From assembly GCA_963702995.1 (NCBI GenBank), contig OY969783.1, forward strand, positions 6,634,001 to 6,698,000: DNA of 64,000 nt, in the 5' to 3' direction. Origin of the DNA: MFD04580-c1 sp963702995. Its GTDB lineage: Bacteria; Planctomycetota; Phycisphaerae; Tepidisphaerales; Tepidisphaeraceae. The notes under the pieces were generated by a model. The model saw only the letters and a list, made by a program, of their open reading frames with translations, did no database searches and was not told where the DNA came from. The position numbers and the translations under genes were made by a program. Below, piece after piece: positions 1 through 7,087 of the stretch; position 1 is the first letter of the stretch; the number at the start of each line of letters is the position of its first letter.

Positions 1-2
1 AC

Positions 3-1526
3 CAGCTGAACCGGCCGGAAGCGGTGAAAGTCAAGCTCGCCGAAGCGCGCAAGTGGTACCCCAACGACCTGAACATCCGCGAGATGTACCTGAACCACCT
101 CGTCGATTTCGACGACCCGAACCTGGCGATCCCCGATCGCGAGGAGATCCTGAAGAACGCCCTGGACCAGCAGCGCGTGACGGCGGACGACTATCTGTCT
201 CTCGCCAAGGCATACTTCCACGCCGCCCAGTATGAGGCGATCAGCAAGGTCGCCGAATCCCAGGACCATCTGGCCAAGGCGATTGATACGCTGCAGCAAG
301 GGCAGGCCAGGTTCCCCGACGATGCCCGGTTTTACAGCCAGATCGCGGAGATGGACCATTACGACCACAAGTTCCCCGAGGGCGAAGCGGTCCTGCTGAA
401 ACTCTTCGCCCGTGCTGACAAGGCCGAAGACCCGGAGCCCAGCTCCATCCTCGCCGAGTACTACGCCCGCGCGGGAAAGCTCGCCAAGGCTGAGGAATAC
501 CTGACCTATGCATGCGTGAAGTCCGACGCCATGCGGCCGCGAACGGACGCGTCGGTGCTGGCGGGCATCGATTTCCGCCTCCGACTCGCGTCCGTCCTGA
601 CCAACGAGCATAACTTCCAGAAGGCGACCGCGACGCTTGACGGCATCCCGGCGGAAGTCGCGGCCCGCGACCCTCGCGTGCAGCGGCAGCGGCTGGAAAT
701 CCTCATCGCCCAGGGCAAGTCGGACGAGGCCAAGAAGGGCCTGGAGGCGGCCCTGGCCAAGAGCGATTCGTCAGACCTGCACAATCTGCTGGCTAGCGTT
801 CTGATCGACGAACGCAAGCCGGAAGAGGCGATGAAGGAGCTCGATCACGTCCTCGCCCGCGACCCCCGGAACGAGGCGGCCGTCTACCTCAAGGCGCTGG
901 CGATCCCCAAGCTGCACGCCGACAACGCGCAGGGCCGCCAGAACCTCATGCAGCAGTCGATCACGCTGCTTCGCGGCTTGCGCGACAAGTCGCCGCGGAA
1001 CATGCAGGTCCATATTCTCCTCGGCGAGATGTTCGAGAAGACCGGCCGGGCCGACCTTGCGATCGAAGACCTGGTTGACGCGCTGAGCCATTCCCCGGGT
1101 AATCGGGAAGTCCGCCTGGGGCTGATCCGGCTCTATCGCGGGCAGCACCCCCCCAAGTGGGACCTGGTCCTGAAGCTCTGCCTCTCCGCCGAGGCCGACC
1201 CTGTGCTGCGAAGCGACCCCACCTGGGCGCGGGAGCACGCGCTGGCCCTGTCGGGGATGGTCCCGTCGCATAAAGCGACGGCGGCCGACGCGATCCTCAT
1301 GTGGTACCGATTGATGGAGCTCGTCCCTGACAACATGGACTACCGCCGCGAGTTCCACGACATCCTGCTGCAATTCAAGGATTACAACGCGGTGGTTCAA
1401 CAGACCGGGCAGATGCTCGACAACGGGCACAACGAATGGTGGCTCCATCACCAGCGCGCCTGGCGCTCGCGCACGTGGGGACTCGCGATGCCAGCATCGC
1501 CGAGTTCACCAAGGCGCTGGCCGTGA
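3..1526 (+). CDS. TPR-repeat protein, N-terminal part (5' truncated, frameshifted)
   Basis: The frame is open from the first bases of the window, so the true start lies upstream. The product is a chain of degenerate tetratricopeptide repeats rich in Ala, Leu, Asp and Lys, which usually form a protein-protein interaction solenoid. No catalytic motif is seen. Near 1455-1460 the TPR pattern leaves this frame and resumes in the frame of 1436-2311; restoring one base there reads HHQRALALAHVGTRD. The last 20 or so residues of this frame before its stop are therefore out of frame. It precedes an exopolysaccharide gene, and TPR proteins of this kind often sit in such loci, but a direct role is inference. 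Confidence 0.8.
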   Translation, partial: QLNRPEAVKVKLAEARKWYPNDLNIREMYLNHLVDFDDPNLAIPDREEILKNALDQQRVTADDYLSLAKAYFHAAQYEAISKVAESQDHLAKAIDTLQQGQARFPDDARFYSQIAEMDHYDHKFPEGEAVLLKLFARADKAEDPEPSSILAEYYARAGKLAKAEEYLTYACVKSDAMRPRTDASVLAGIDFRLRLASVLTNEHNFQKATATLDGIPAEVAARDPRVQRQRLEILIAQGKSDEAKKGLEAALAKSDSSDLHNLLASVLIDERKPEEAMKELDHVLARDPRNEAAVYLKALAIPKLHADNAQGRQNLMQQSITLLRGLRDKSPRNMQVHILLGEMFEKTGRADLAIEDLVDALSHSPGNREVRLGLIRLYRGQHPPKWDLVLKLCLSAEADPVLRSDPTWAREHALALSGMVPSHKATAADAILMWYRLMELVPDNMDYRREFHDILLQFKDYNAVVQQTGQMLDNGHNEWWLHHQRAWRSRTWGLAMPASPSSPRRWP

Positions 1527-2311
1527 CGAGCCCGCGCGACGACGCGACGCAATATGAGTTCATCCTCCGGGCGATTGCGAGCAACGTCGGTGGCGACACC
1601 GCCTTGCAACGGCTCAAACCGCTGCTTGCAAACGACCCTGACAACCGCTGGCGGCTGCTTCAGGCATCGCTGCTGCGGACCAAGGGCGACTTTCCCGCGG
1701 CCCTGGCGGGCGTCGAAACGATGCTGGCCGACCCGGCCAACAAGGTGCCGGATCGCCGTGTCCCGATCCTCCGCGCCAAAGCCGACATCTGCCGCTCGCA
1801 GGCGAAGCCGGACTACCTGAAGGCGCGCGACGCCTACCTTGAGATCCTTTCGTATCAGCCCGAGGACCTGGTGTCGCTCAACAACGTTGCGTTCGACCTG
1901 GCGGAAAACATTCCGGCCGCCGACGGCGGCGGGCCGTTCGAGGCTCGTAAGTACAGCTCGCGGGCGTACGAGCTGGTGCGGTGGGCGGACGACCCGAGCA
2001 TGGTCATTCTCGATACCCATGGGTGGGTTTTGGCCCGGTGCGGTGGCGGCGATGTCGAACAGGGGATCAAGATCCTGACGACAGTGGTTGACCGGGATAC
2101 CGCCGGCCGCTTCATTGAGGGCCGCTATCACCTTGGTTTTGCCTATCTCCAGCCGCCGACCCCCAATGCGGCTGTCGCCCGCGACGTTCTCACGAAGGCA
2201 AACGAGCTGATCCGTGAACAGGAAGCGGGCAAGGACCCGGTGGATTCGGCCCTTAAGGACAAGATCCAAACCGCTCTCGCCCGTGCGATCGAGATGGCCG
2301 CGGCGAAATGA
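1436..2311 (+). CDS. TPR-repeat protein, C-terminal part of the preceding gene
   Basis: From about 1459 this frame continues the TPR solenoid of the preceding piece, with helices such as ASIAEFTKALAVTSP and YLKARDAYLEILSYQPED. A one-base loss near 1458 separates the two. The visible part of the joined protein is over 760 residues. A typical end-of-TPR segment (DTHGWVLARCGG) occurs near 2020-2050, as in planctomycete TPR proteins linked to exopolysaccharide or PEP-CTERM loci. The end is an alanine-rich helix. It is followed by about 650 non-coding bases before the Wzz/BY-kinase gene. Confidence 0.75.
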   Translation: MVAPSPARLALAHVGTRDASIAEFTKALAVTSPRDDATQYEFILRAIASNVGGDTALQRLKPLLANDPDNRWRLLQASLLRTKGDFPAALAGVETMLADPANKVPDRRVPILRAKADICRSQAKPDYLKARDAYLEILSYQPEDLVSLNNVAFDLAENIPAADGGGPFEARKYSSRAYELVRWADDPSMVILDTHGWVLARCGGGDVEQGIKILTTVVDRDTAGRFIEGRYHLGFAYLQPPTPNAAVARDVLTKANELIREQEAGKDPVDSALKDKIQTALARAIEMAAAK

Positions 2312-2964
2312 GCCTTTATCCGGGGTGCCCGGAATTCCTGCGCCGATGCAATGTTTATCTGACGTTGTCGTTACAAGAGGAGCGTGCCTGGCGATCCTCT
2401 GATCGCTGGCGTAGCTCATGCGGGCCCGGACCCGGATTCTTGATAGCGCGTCGAGCGAGTGTGGTATATTTCACGGGGCTGGCGTCGGCGACGACAAGAC
2501 GGGGGGCTTAGCACGATGGGTGGTTCGGCCGCAACGCTGTTAGGGCCGATAACGGCGGGCGGCCGGTGCGCTGATAGCACCAACGGATCGACGGACGCTA
2601 CGCGGCCGATCATCCAGCAAGGGACTTTCCCGGATGCCTCGCAGTTTGTGAACCATGTGAATGTTTTCGCCGTAACAGTCCCTCGGGCTAAGGCATAATC
2701 GATCACTGGAATGGGATCCGCCTCGTAAGGTGTGGGTGGCGGCACGGTGTGGTTGGGCGAGCGGAGATTTGCTGCGTTGAGTTCCGGAGTGGCGATCGAT
2801 GTCGGCCGCGGCGGCCGGTCTGGTTGATCGTCCCCGGGCGTCGCGAGTGGCCGTCGGGCTGACGGCGCGGGGGCGAGACGGGGGTGACGGCCGTGGGCGT
2901 GCGAGGGTGACGGGCGTGCGGCGTATCGGCACCGCCCGGCGCGGTTCGGCAGGAGTGGAACAAT
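2312..2964 (+). other. Intergenic region upstream of the Wzz/BY-kinase gene
   Basis: About 650 bases with no convincing gene in any frame; the open frames here are short and of shadow composition. It holds a possible promoter at 2440-2470 and ends with an AGGAG ribosome site about nine bases before the start at 2965. If that promoter drives the kinase gene, the leader would be about 490 bases long. Confidence 0.5.
2440..2470 (+). promoter_or_regulatory. Possible promoter with extended -10
   Basis: TTGATA at 2440-2445 and TATATT at 2465-2470, separated by 19 bases. The -10 is preceded by TGG, giving an extended -10. The spacer is longer than the usual 17, so this is only a candidate. It would read toward the Wzz/BY-kinase gene. 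Confidence 0.3.
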
Positions 2965-4509
2965 ATGACGACGTTGCCTCAGACCGCCACGATGCGACTG
3001 CCTCGCCCCGTGGTCCCGTCGCACCTCGCGATCCCCTCACAAATGCCGATGGGCCCGCATATGGGTCCGTTCGGTGTCGCCGGGCCGGTAATCCAGCAAG
3101 GGCTCACCGGGGCGGATGTCTGGCGCGTCCTGCGGTCCAACCTCTGGCTGATCATCGCGATGGTCTGCGTCTCGGCCGTCGCAGGGTTCTTTGTCAACCG
3201 CCTTCTCGCCAAGCACGCCCCCAAGTACACGGCCTATGGCTTCCTGCAGGTTCACACGCGCAGTGAAATGCCCCGCCCCGGCCAGGTTGCCGGCGACGCG
3301 AACCCACAGGAAATCGACATCCAGAAGAACACTCAGGTCCAGGTCCTTAAGCACGAGACGCTGTTCATGGAGGCGATCCAGCGCCCCGACAGCGCCATCC
3401 GCCAGACGCACTGGTTTGACTACTACCGCAACCGTATCGACCTCGCGAAGGAAGACCTCAACGAGCACCTTGACGCCGAACCGATTGCCGGCTCGGCCCT
3501 CATTAAGCTCGCGTTCACCTGCGCCGACCCGGATGACGCCCGCACCATGGTGCAGGAGCTGGGCGACCAGCACGTCGAAAAGCAGAAGAGCATTCAGCGG
3601 CTGTCGGAAGAAAAGAAGATCGGCCTGCTCACGAAAGAACGGAACCTCCTCAAGACCGAGCTGGAAGAAGAAGTCATCCGCCAGCTCCGCTCGAAGGAAA
3701 ACGCCCTCGGCGTCGATCAGGTCGGTACGTTCCTGAGCTTCAACGGCAAGCAGTTGCAGCTCAACCGGGTCCTCGAGGAAAAGCTCCGCATCCAAAGCGA
3801 GATCGCCGGCTTCGAAAGCCGCCTCGGCAGCCTGACGCATGCCCTCGAAGAAGGCCGAACGCCCGCCGAGGTGGACGCCCAGATCCGCAACTCCGGCACC
3901 TATGCCTCGTACAAGCGGACGGTTGACGACTTTGACATTGAGCTGGACTCACTCCGTCGCAACCTTGGCGACCACCATGAAACCGTCATCGCCTACGAGC
4001 GTCGCAAGGCCGCGTTCAAGATGAAGCTGGATGAGGAACGCGAAGAATTGAAGAGCGTCTTCACCGAAGGGATGAAGTCCGAGCTTCAGAACGCCATCAC
4101 CGCCTCCAACGCCAACCTCTCCCGCGTCGATACCTTCGTCCGCCAGATCAGCGGTGAGCTCGGCCAGCTCAATGCGACGTTGAACGACTACCGCACCCTC
4201 CAGGGCCGCGAGCATGACCTCCGCGAAAAGATCTCGCGGCTCGAAGACGAAATTCGCAAGATCAACCAGTTCGACATGGAAGCCAAGTGGGGCTCGGCCG
4301 ACTGGAGCTCCCCACCCCAGCGGCCCGACCGGCCCAGCTTCCCGCGGCTGTCGGTCATCCTGCCGATCTCGGTCATGCTTGGCTTCGCGCTGCAGCATCG
4401 GCATCGCCTTCCTCCGCGAGTTGACCGACAACACCGTCCGTTCGCCGCGGGACATCGACAAGGTCGGCCACCTCACGCTTCTGGGCATGGTGCCGCACGA
4501 GCAGGATGA
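2965..4509 (+). CDS. Polysaccharide chain-length (Wzz-type) co-polymerase part of a BY-kinase
   Basis: The N-terminal half of an exopolysaccharide co-polymerase of the Wzz/BY-kinase class. After a Pro/Met-rich leader, a first membrane segment lies at about residues 55-75 (LWLIIAMVCVSAVAGFF). A long periplasmic coiled coil follows to about residue 440, then a PxxP-like stretch before the second membrane segment (LSVILPISVMLGFAL). The start is supported by AGGAG about nine bases upstream. Near 4393 the frame shifts by +1: IGIAFLRELTD continues in the next frame, and the last 40 or so residues of this frame are out of frame. A second +1 shift near 4631 leads into the kinase domain. Joined, the protein is about 750 residues, normal for a fused Wzz-tyrosine kinase. 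Confidence 0.85.
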   Translation: MTTLPQTATMRLPRPVVPSHLAIPSQMPMGPHMGPFGVAGPVIQQGLTGADVWRVLRSNLWLIIAMVCVSAVAGFFVNRLLAKHAPKYTAYGFLQVHTRSEMPRPGQVAGDANPQEIDIQKNTQVQVLKHETLFMEAIQRPDSAIRQTHWFDYYRNRIDLAKEDLNEHLDAEPIAGSALIKLAFTCADPDDARTMVQELGDQHVEKQKSIQRLSEEKKIGLLTKERNLLKTELEEEVIRQLRSKENALGVDQVGTFLSFNGKQLQLNRVLEEKLRIQSEIAGFESRLGSLTHALEEGRTPAEVDAQIRNSGTYASYKRTVDDFDIELDSLRRNLGDHHETVIAYERRKAAFKMKLDEEREELKSVFTEGMKSELQNAITASNANLSRVDTFVRQISGELGQLNATLNDYRTLQGREHDLREKISRLEDEIRKINQFDMEAKWGSADWSSPPQRPDRPSFPRLSVILPISVMLGFALQHRHRLPPRVDRQHRPFAAGHRQGRPPHASGHGAARAG

Positions 4510-5210
4510 CCCGCAATCGGCCAATGCCCAGCTTGCGCTGGCGATCGTCCAGGCCCCGCAGTCGATGGTCGCCGAGAGTTTCCGCCAAGTGCGAACGAAG
4601 CTGCACCACGCCGCCGCCCTCGACACCGCGCAGCCTGATCGTCACCAGCCCAAGCCCCGGGGATGGCAAGAGCGTCGTCGCGACGAACCTCGCCGCGGGC
4701 CTCGCCCTCAACGGCCGCCGCATCCTGCTGGTGGATGCGAACTTCCGCCGCCCGATGCTGCATACGACATTCGTGATCGACAACACCACCGGCTTCAGCG
4801 ATGTTCTGAATGACATTGCCCTGTTCGAGGAAGCCGTTCACGAGACCGAAGTCCCGAACCTGTCGGTCATGGTCAGCGGCGAGCGGCCGGCGAACCCCAC
4901 CGAACTGCTTGAAAGCCAGCTCTTCTTGGACTTCATCGAACGGGCGCTCGAAGAGTACGACCACGTGATCTTCGACACCGGCCCGCTGCTGGTCGTCTCC
5001 GACACGATCGCCATGGCCCCGCGCGTGGACGGCGTGATTACGGTCGTCCGCGCCCGCAGCAACAGCCGCGGCCTCCTGATGCGGCTCCGCGACGAACTCC
5101 GCAAGGTCAAGGCGGAGCACCTCGGCGTGATCCTGAACGCCGTCCGCTCGCAAGGCGGCGGGTATTACGGGAGCAGCATCAAGACGTACTACGCGTATCA
5201 GAACCAGTAG
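4506..5210 (+). CDS. Bacterial tyrosine kinase (BY-kinase) domain, C-terminal part of the preceding gene
   Basis: The cytoplasmic ATPase domain of the exopolysaccharide co-polymerase. The genuine sequence in this frame starts near 4632. It shows a Walker A (SPSPGDGKSVVATNLA), a Walker A' (ILLVDANFRRP) and a Walker B (HVIFDTGPLL), the three motifs that define BY-kinases. The C-terminus is a tyrosine cluster (GGGYYGSSIKTYYAYQNQ), the usual autophosphorylation tail that controls polymerisation of capsule or exopolysaccharide. The linking segment at 4394-4632 (DIDKVGHLTLLGMVP and LAIVQAPQSMVAESFRQVR) lies in the third frame, so two indels separate the halves. With them repaired this is one protein. 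The other genes of a polysaccharide cluster are not in the window. Confidence 0.85.
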   Translation: MTRNRPMPSLRWRSSRPRSRWSPRVSAKCERSCTTPPPSTPRSLIVTSPSPGDGKSVVATNLAAGLALNGRRILLVDANFRRPMLHTTFVIDNTTGFSDVLNDIALFEEAVHETEVPNLSVMVSGERPANPTELLESQLFLDFIERALEEYDHVIFDTGPLLVVSDTIAMAPRVDGVITVVRARSNSRGLLMRLRDELRKVKAEHLGVILNAVRSQGGGYYGSSIKTYYAYQNQ

Positions 5211-5309
5211 GCCGAGCAGCCGCGCCCGCCGCGTATCGGCGGGTTGACAGGGACGATTGACACGGGGAATGCCCTTGGGCCGTTGGAAGCGCTGCTGCGC
5301 ATTTTTTGG

Positions 5310-5945
5310 ATGGGTCTGAGCGGGTTATCGTCAGGATGCTGTCTTCTCTGCGCCGGGGGATGGGCTCTCAGCTACGTTCGTTCAGATGATGTTCAATGGT
5401 CCAGCCCTTCGAGCGCCACGCGACGAGAGGGGGAGCCTTTCACTAAGATTGTAACGGGTCGTGGGAGGGTGTTTGCGCTTCGGTGGCACCGTTCCCTTTA
5501 CGGGCAGTCCGTTCCTTTGTCTCACTTCAGCTCGCCTGTGGCCGATGTTGGCGTACCGAACGGCGATGCGAGGTTCGGCTTCTTTTTCCGCTACAGCATG
5601 TGGCGAGATCGGGGGCCCGAGGACAGGGCTCCCGCTGACATTTGGGAGCTTGACGCCGCGGGAAATCCTGTCGCTTCACAAAGTTATGATACTGCCACCG
5701 TCCCCGTTACCGGGGTCCCGCGGCTCCAAGACCTGAAGACGCTCGCATTCGCGGTGGAACTTCCCTTTTGGTTCCCCACCCTTCTCGCCGCGGTCTTTTC
5801 AATACCCGCCCTCGCGGCGATCTGTCGCCGGTTCACCCGTCGCATCGCAGGAACCTGCCGTCGCTGCGGATACGATCTGCGCGCTACTCCAGAGCGCTGC
5901 CCCGAATGCGGGTCGGTAGCAGATGGTAAGGAGAACCCGACATAG
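5310..5945 (+). CDS. Membrane protein with C-terminal zinc ribbon
   Basis: A family common in Planctomycetota, in particular Phycisphaerae: an N-terminal membrane segment (LSSGCCLLCAGGWALSY), a variable extracytoplasmic region with many Trp, Arg and Phe, a second membrane segment (LPFWFPTLLAAVFSIPALAAI), and a cytoplasmic zinc ribbon reading CRRCGYDLRATPERCPECG, with two CxxC pairs. The function is unknown. ATG at 5310 is chosen because it starts just before the first membrane helix; a TTG at 5244 is also in frame, and neither has a clear ribosome site. The base composition is less GC-rich than the neighbours. Confidence 0.8.
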   Translation: MGLSGLSSGCCLLCAGGWALSYVRSDDVQWSSPSSATRREGEPFTKIVTGRGRVFALRWHRSLYGQSVPLSHFSSPVADVGVPNGDARFGFFFRYSMWRDRGPEDRAPADIWELDAAGNPVASQSYDTATVPVTGVPRLQDLKTLAFAVELPFWFPTLLAAVFSIPALAAICRRFTRRIAGTCRRCGYDLRATPERCPECGSVADGKENPT

Positions 5946-5964
5946 TGAAGGCGATGGGAGTAGG

Positions 5965-6058
5965 GGACCGCGCCCCGGTCCACACCGGGCGCAGGGCTGA
6001 CCGGTGCCCCGTCACCTCCTGACCAGGGGACGGGCGACGTTCGGACCGCGGTGCGGCC
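5965..6058. repeat. Two short palindromes of the GGACCGC...GCGGTCC type
   Basis: GGACCG/CGGTCC arms with a five-base loop at 5965-5981 and a related GGACCGC/GCGGCC palindrome at 6043-6058, both in the space between two convergent genes. Similar short palindromes recur near 55926, 55995 and 59399, always outside genes, which suggests a REP-like family. Confidence 0.45.
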
Positions 6059-6140
6059 GCTGTCAAGGAGCGACTGGGGACGATTCAGGTGCCTGGGCTC
6101 CGCCCGATGATCTTGAACGAGTGTTTCCCCGGCGCGGCCG

Positions 6141-6308
6141 CTATGCGGATGGGCGGTCGTCGGCGCTGATCGTCTCTTCTTCGCCCGTCGATTTCGGCAA
6201 CTCGTTTGCCTTCCGCAAGCGGCCGCCGGTGAAGAGGAAGGCGATCACTACGCCGATAAGCAGCGTCAGCCCGGGAATGGCGAGCAGCAAAAATGCCCAG
6301 CGCGGCAT
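6141..6308 (-). CDS. Small single-pass membrane protein (55 aa) downstream of nuoB
   Basis: A short gene not easily found by length filters. It encodes 55 residues beginning MPRWAFLLLAIPGL, with one strong membrane helix at about residues 5-26 followed by a basic stop-transfer (RLRK) and an acidic tail (GEEETISADD). AAGG lies about five bases before the ATG. It starts 28 bases after nuoB ends, on the same strand, so co-transcription is likely. No family is recognised. It resembles short single-helix accessory proteins found beside respiratory complexes, but that is only an analogy. Confidence 0.6.
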   Translation of the reverse strand: MPRWAFLLLAIPGLTLLIGVVIAFLFTGGRLRKANELPKSTGEEETISADDRPSA

Positions 6309-6336
6309 GAGTAACCTTCAGTAAAAGCGCCCATCC

Positions 6337-6891
6337 TCATCCCATCGCCGGCGCGGGCAATAGTGGCCCGACGGCATCCGGCGCATCGACCGGCACGCGA
6401 ACCGGGCGGGGGACGCCGATCGACTTGGCGGCGATCTTGTCCTGGAGCCGCATGATCCCCTCCATCAGCGCCTCCGGGCGGGGCGGGCAGCCGGGGACGT
6501 AGACATCGACCGGCACGATCAGGTCCACGCCCTTCACGACGTTGTACCCCCACTTGAAATACGGCCCGCCGCCGATGGTGCAGGCGCCCATGGCGATGAC
6601 GTACTTCGGGTCGGCCATCTGGTGGTAGAGCCGCTTCACCCGGCTGGCCATTTTATAGTTCACCGTCCCCGCGACGATCATCAGGTCCGCCTGCCGAGGC
6701 GTCGCTCGAAAGGCCCCGGCGCCGAAGCGGTCCAGGTCGAACCGCGATGCGCCGATCGCCATCATTTCGATCGCGCAGCAGGCGAGCCCGAACGTCATCG
6801 GCCACAGCGAGTTCTTTCGCCCCCAGTTGATGGCAAAGTCCATGCTGGTGACGATCAGGCCTTCTTCAAAACGGTTCTCGATCCACGACAT
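6337..6891 (-). CDS. nuoB: NADH-quinone oxidoreductase subunit B (NuoB)
   Basis: The subunit of respiratory complex I that carries the terminal [4Fe-4S] cluster N2 and passes electrons to quinone. The four expected cysteines are present: the tandem pair in GLACCAIEMM (residues 38-39), MGACTIGGGPY (104) and VPGCPPRPEALMEG (135). The 184-residue length is normal, with a proline-rich C-terminal extension. The start MSWIENRFEEGLIVTSMD matches the usual N-terminus. It stands apart from other nuo genes: upstream is a divergent TPR gene and downstream only a 55-residue membrane protein. nuoA and nuoC are not adjacent, so the complex I genes must be split or this is an extra copy. Confidence 0.95.
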   Translation of the reverse strand: MSWIENRFEEGLIVTSMDFAINWGRKNSLWPMTFGLACCAIEMMAIGASRFDLDRFGAGAFRATPRQADLMIVAGTVNYKMASRVKRLYHQMADPKYVIAMGACTIGGGPYFKWGYNVVKGVDLIVPVDVYVPGCPPRPEALMEGIMRLQDKIAAKSIGVPRPVRVPVDAPDAVGPLLPAPAMG

Positions 6892-7087
6892 TCGGCGACC
6901 TCGTTCAAATCGACTCCGGTTGGTGATTGTAGGGGAGGCTTGGCCCCATGCCTATACGCGTGGCCGGCCGCCAGGCCCGGCCGCGGATCAGTTGAACCGG
7001 CCGCCCGGTTCATGGATCATCTCGCACGCCGTTGGTCGCCGCGTCGTCGCGCGTTGACCTGTTGTCGCTCAAAGAGGGGCCTCGCGC

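Noticed and set aside
1448..2419. Long open frame on the minus strand opposite the TPR gene
   Set aside because: It is a shadow frame in GC-rich DNA; the plus strand has clear TPR homology. The same applies to 3037-3840, 7799-8629 and 40946-41992.
4380..4640. Programmed frameshifting in the Wzz/BY-kinase gene
   Set aside because: Two shifts in 240 bases lack a slippery heptamer or downstream pseudoknot that I can see, and similar breaks affect unrelated genes; indel errors are simpler.
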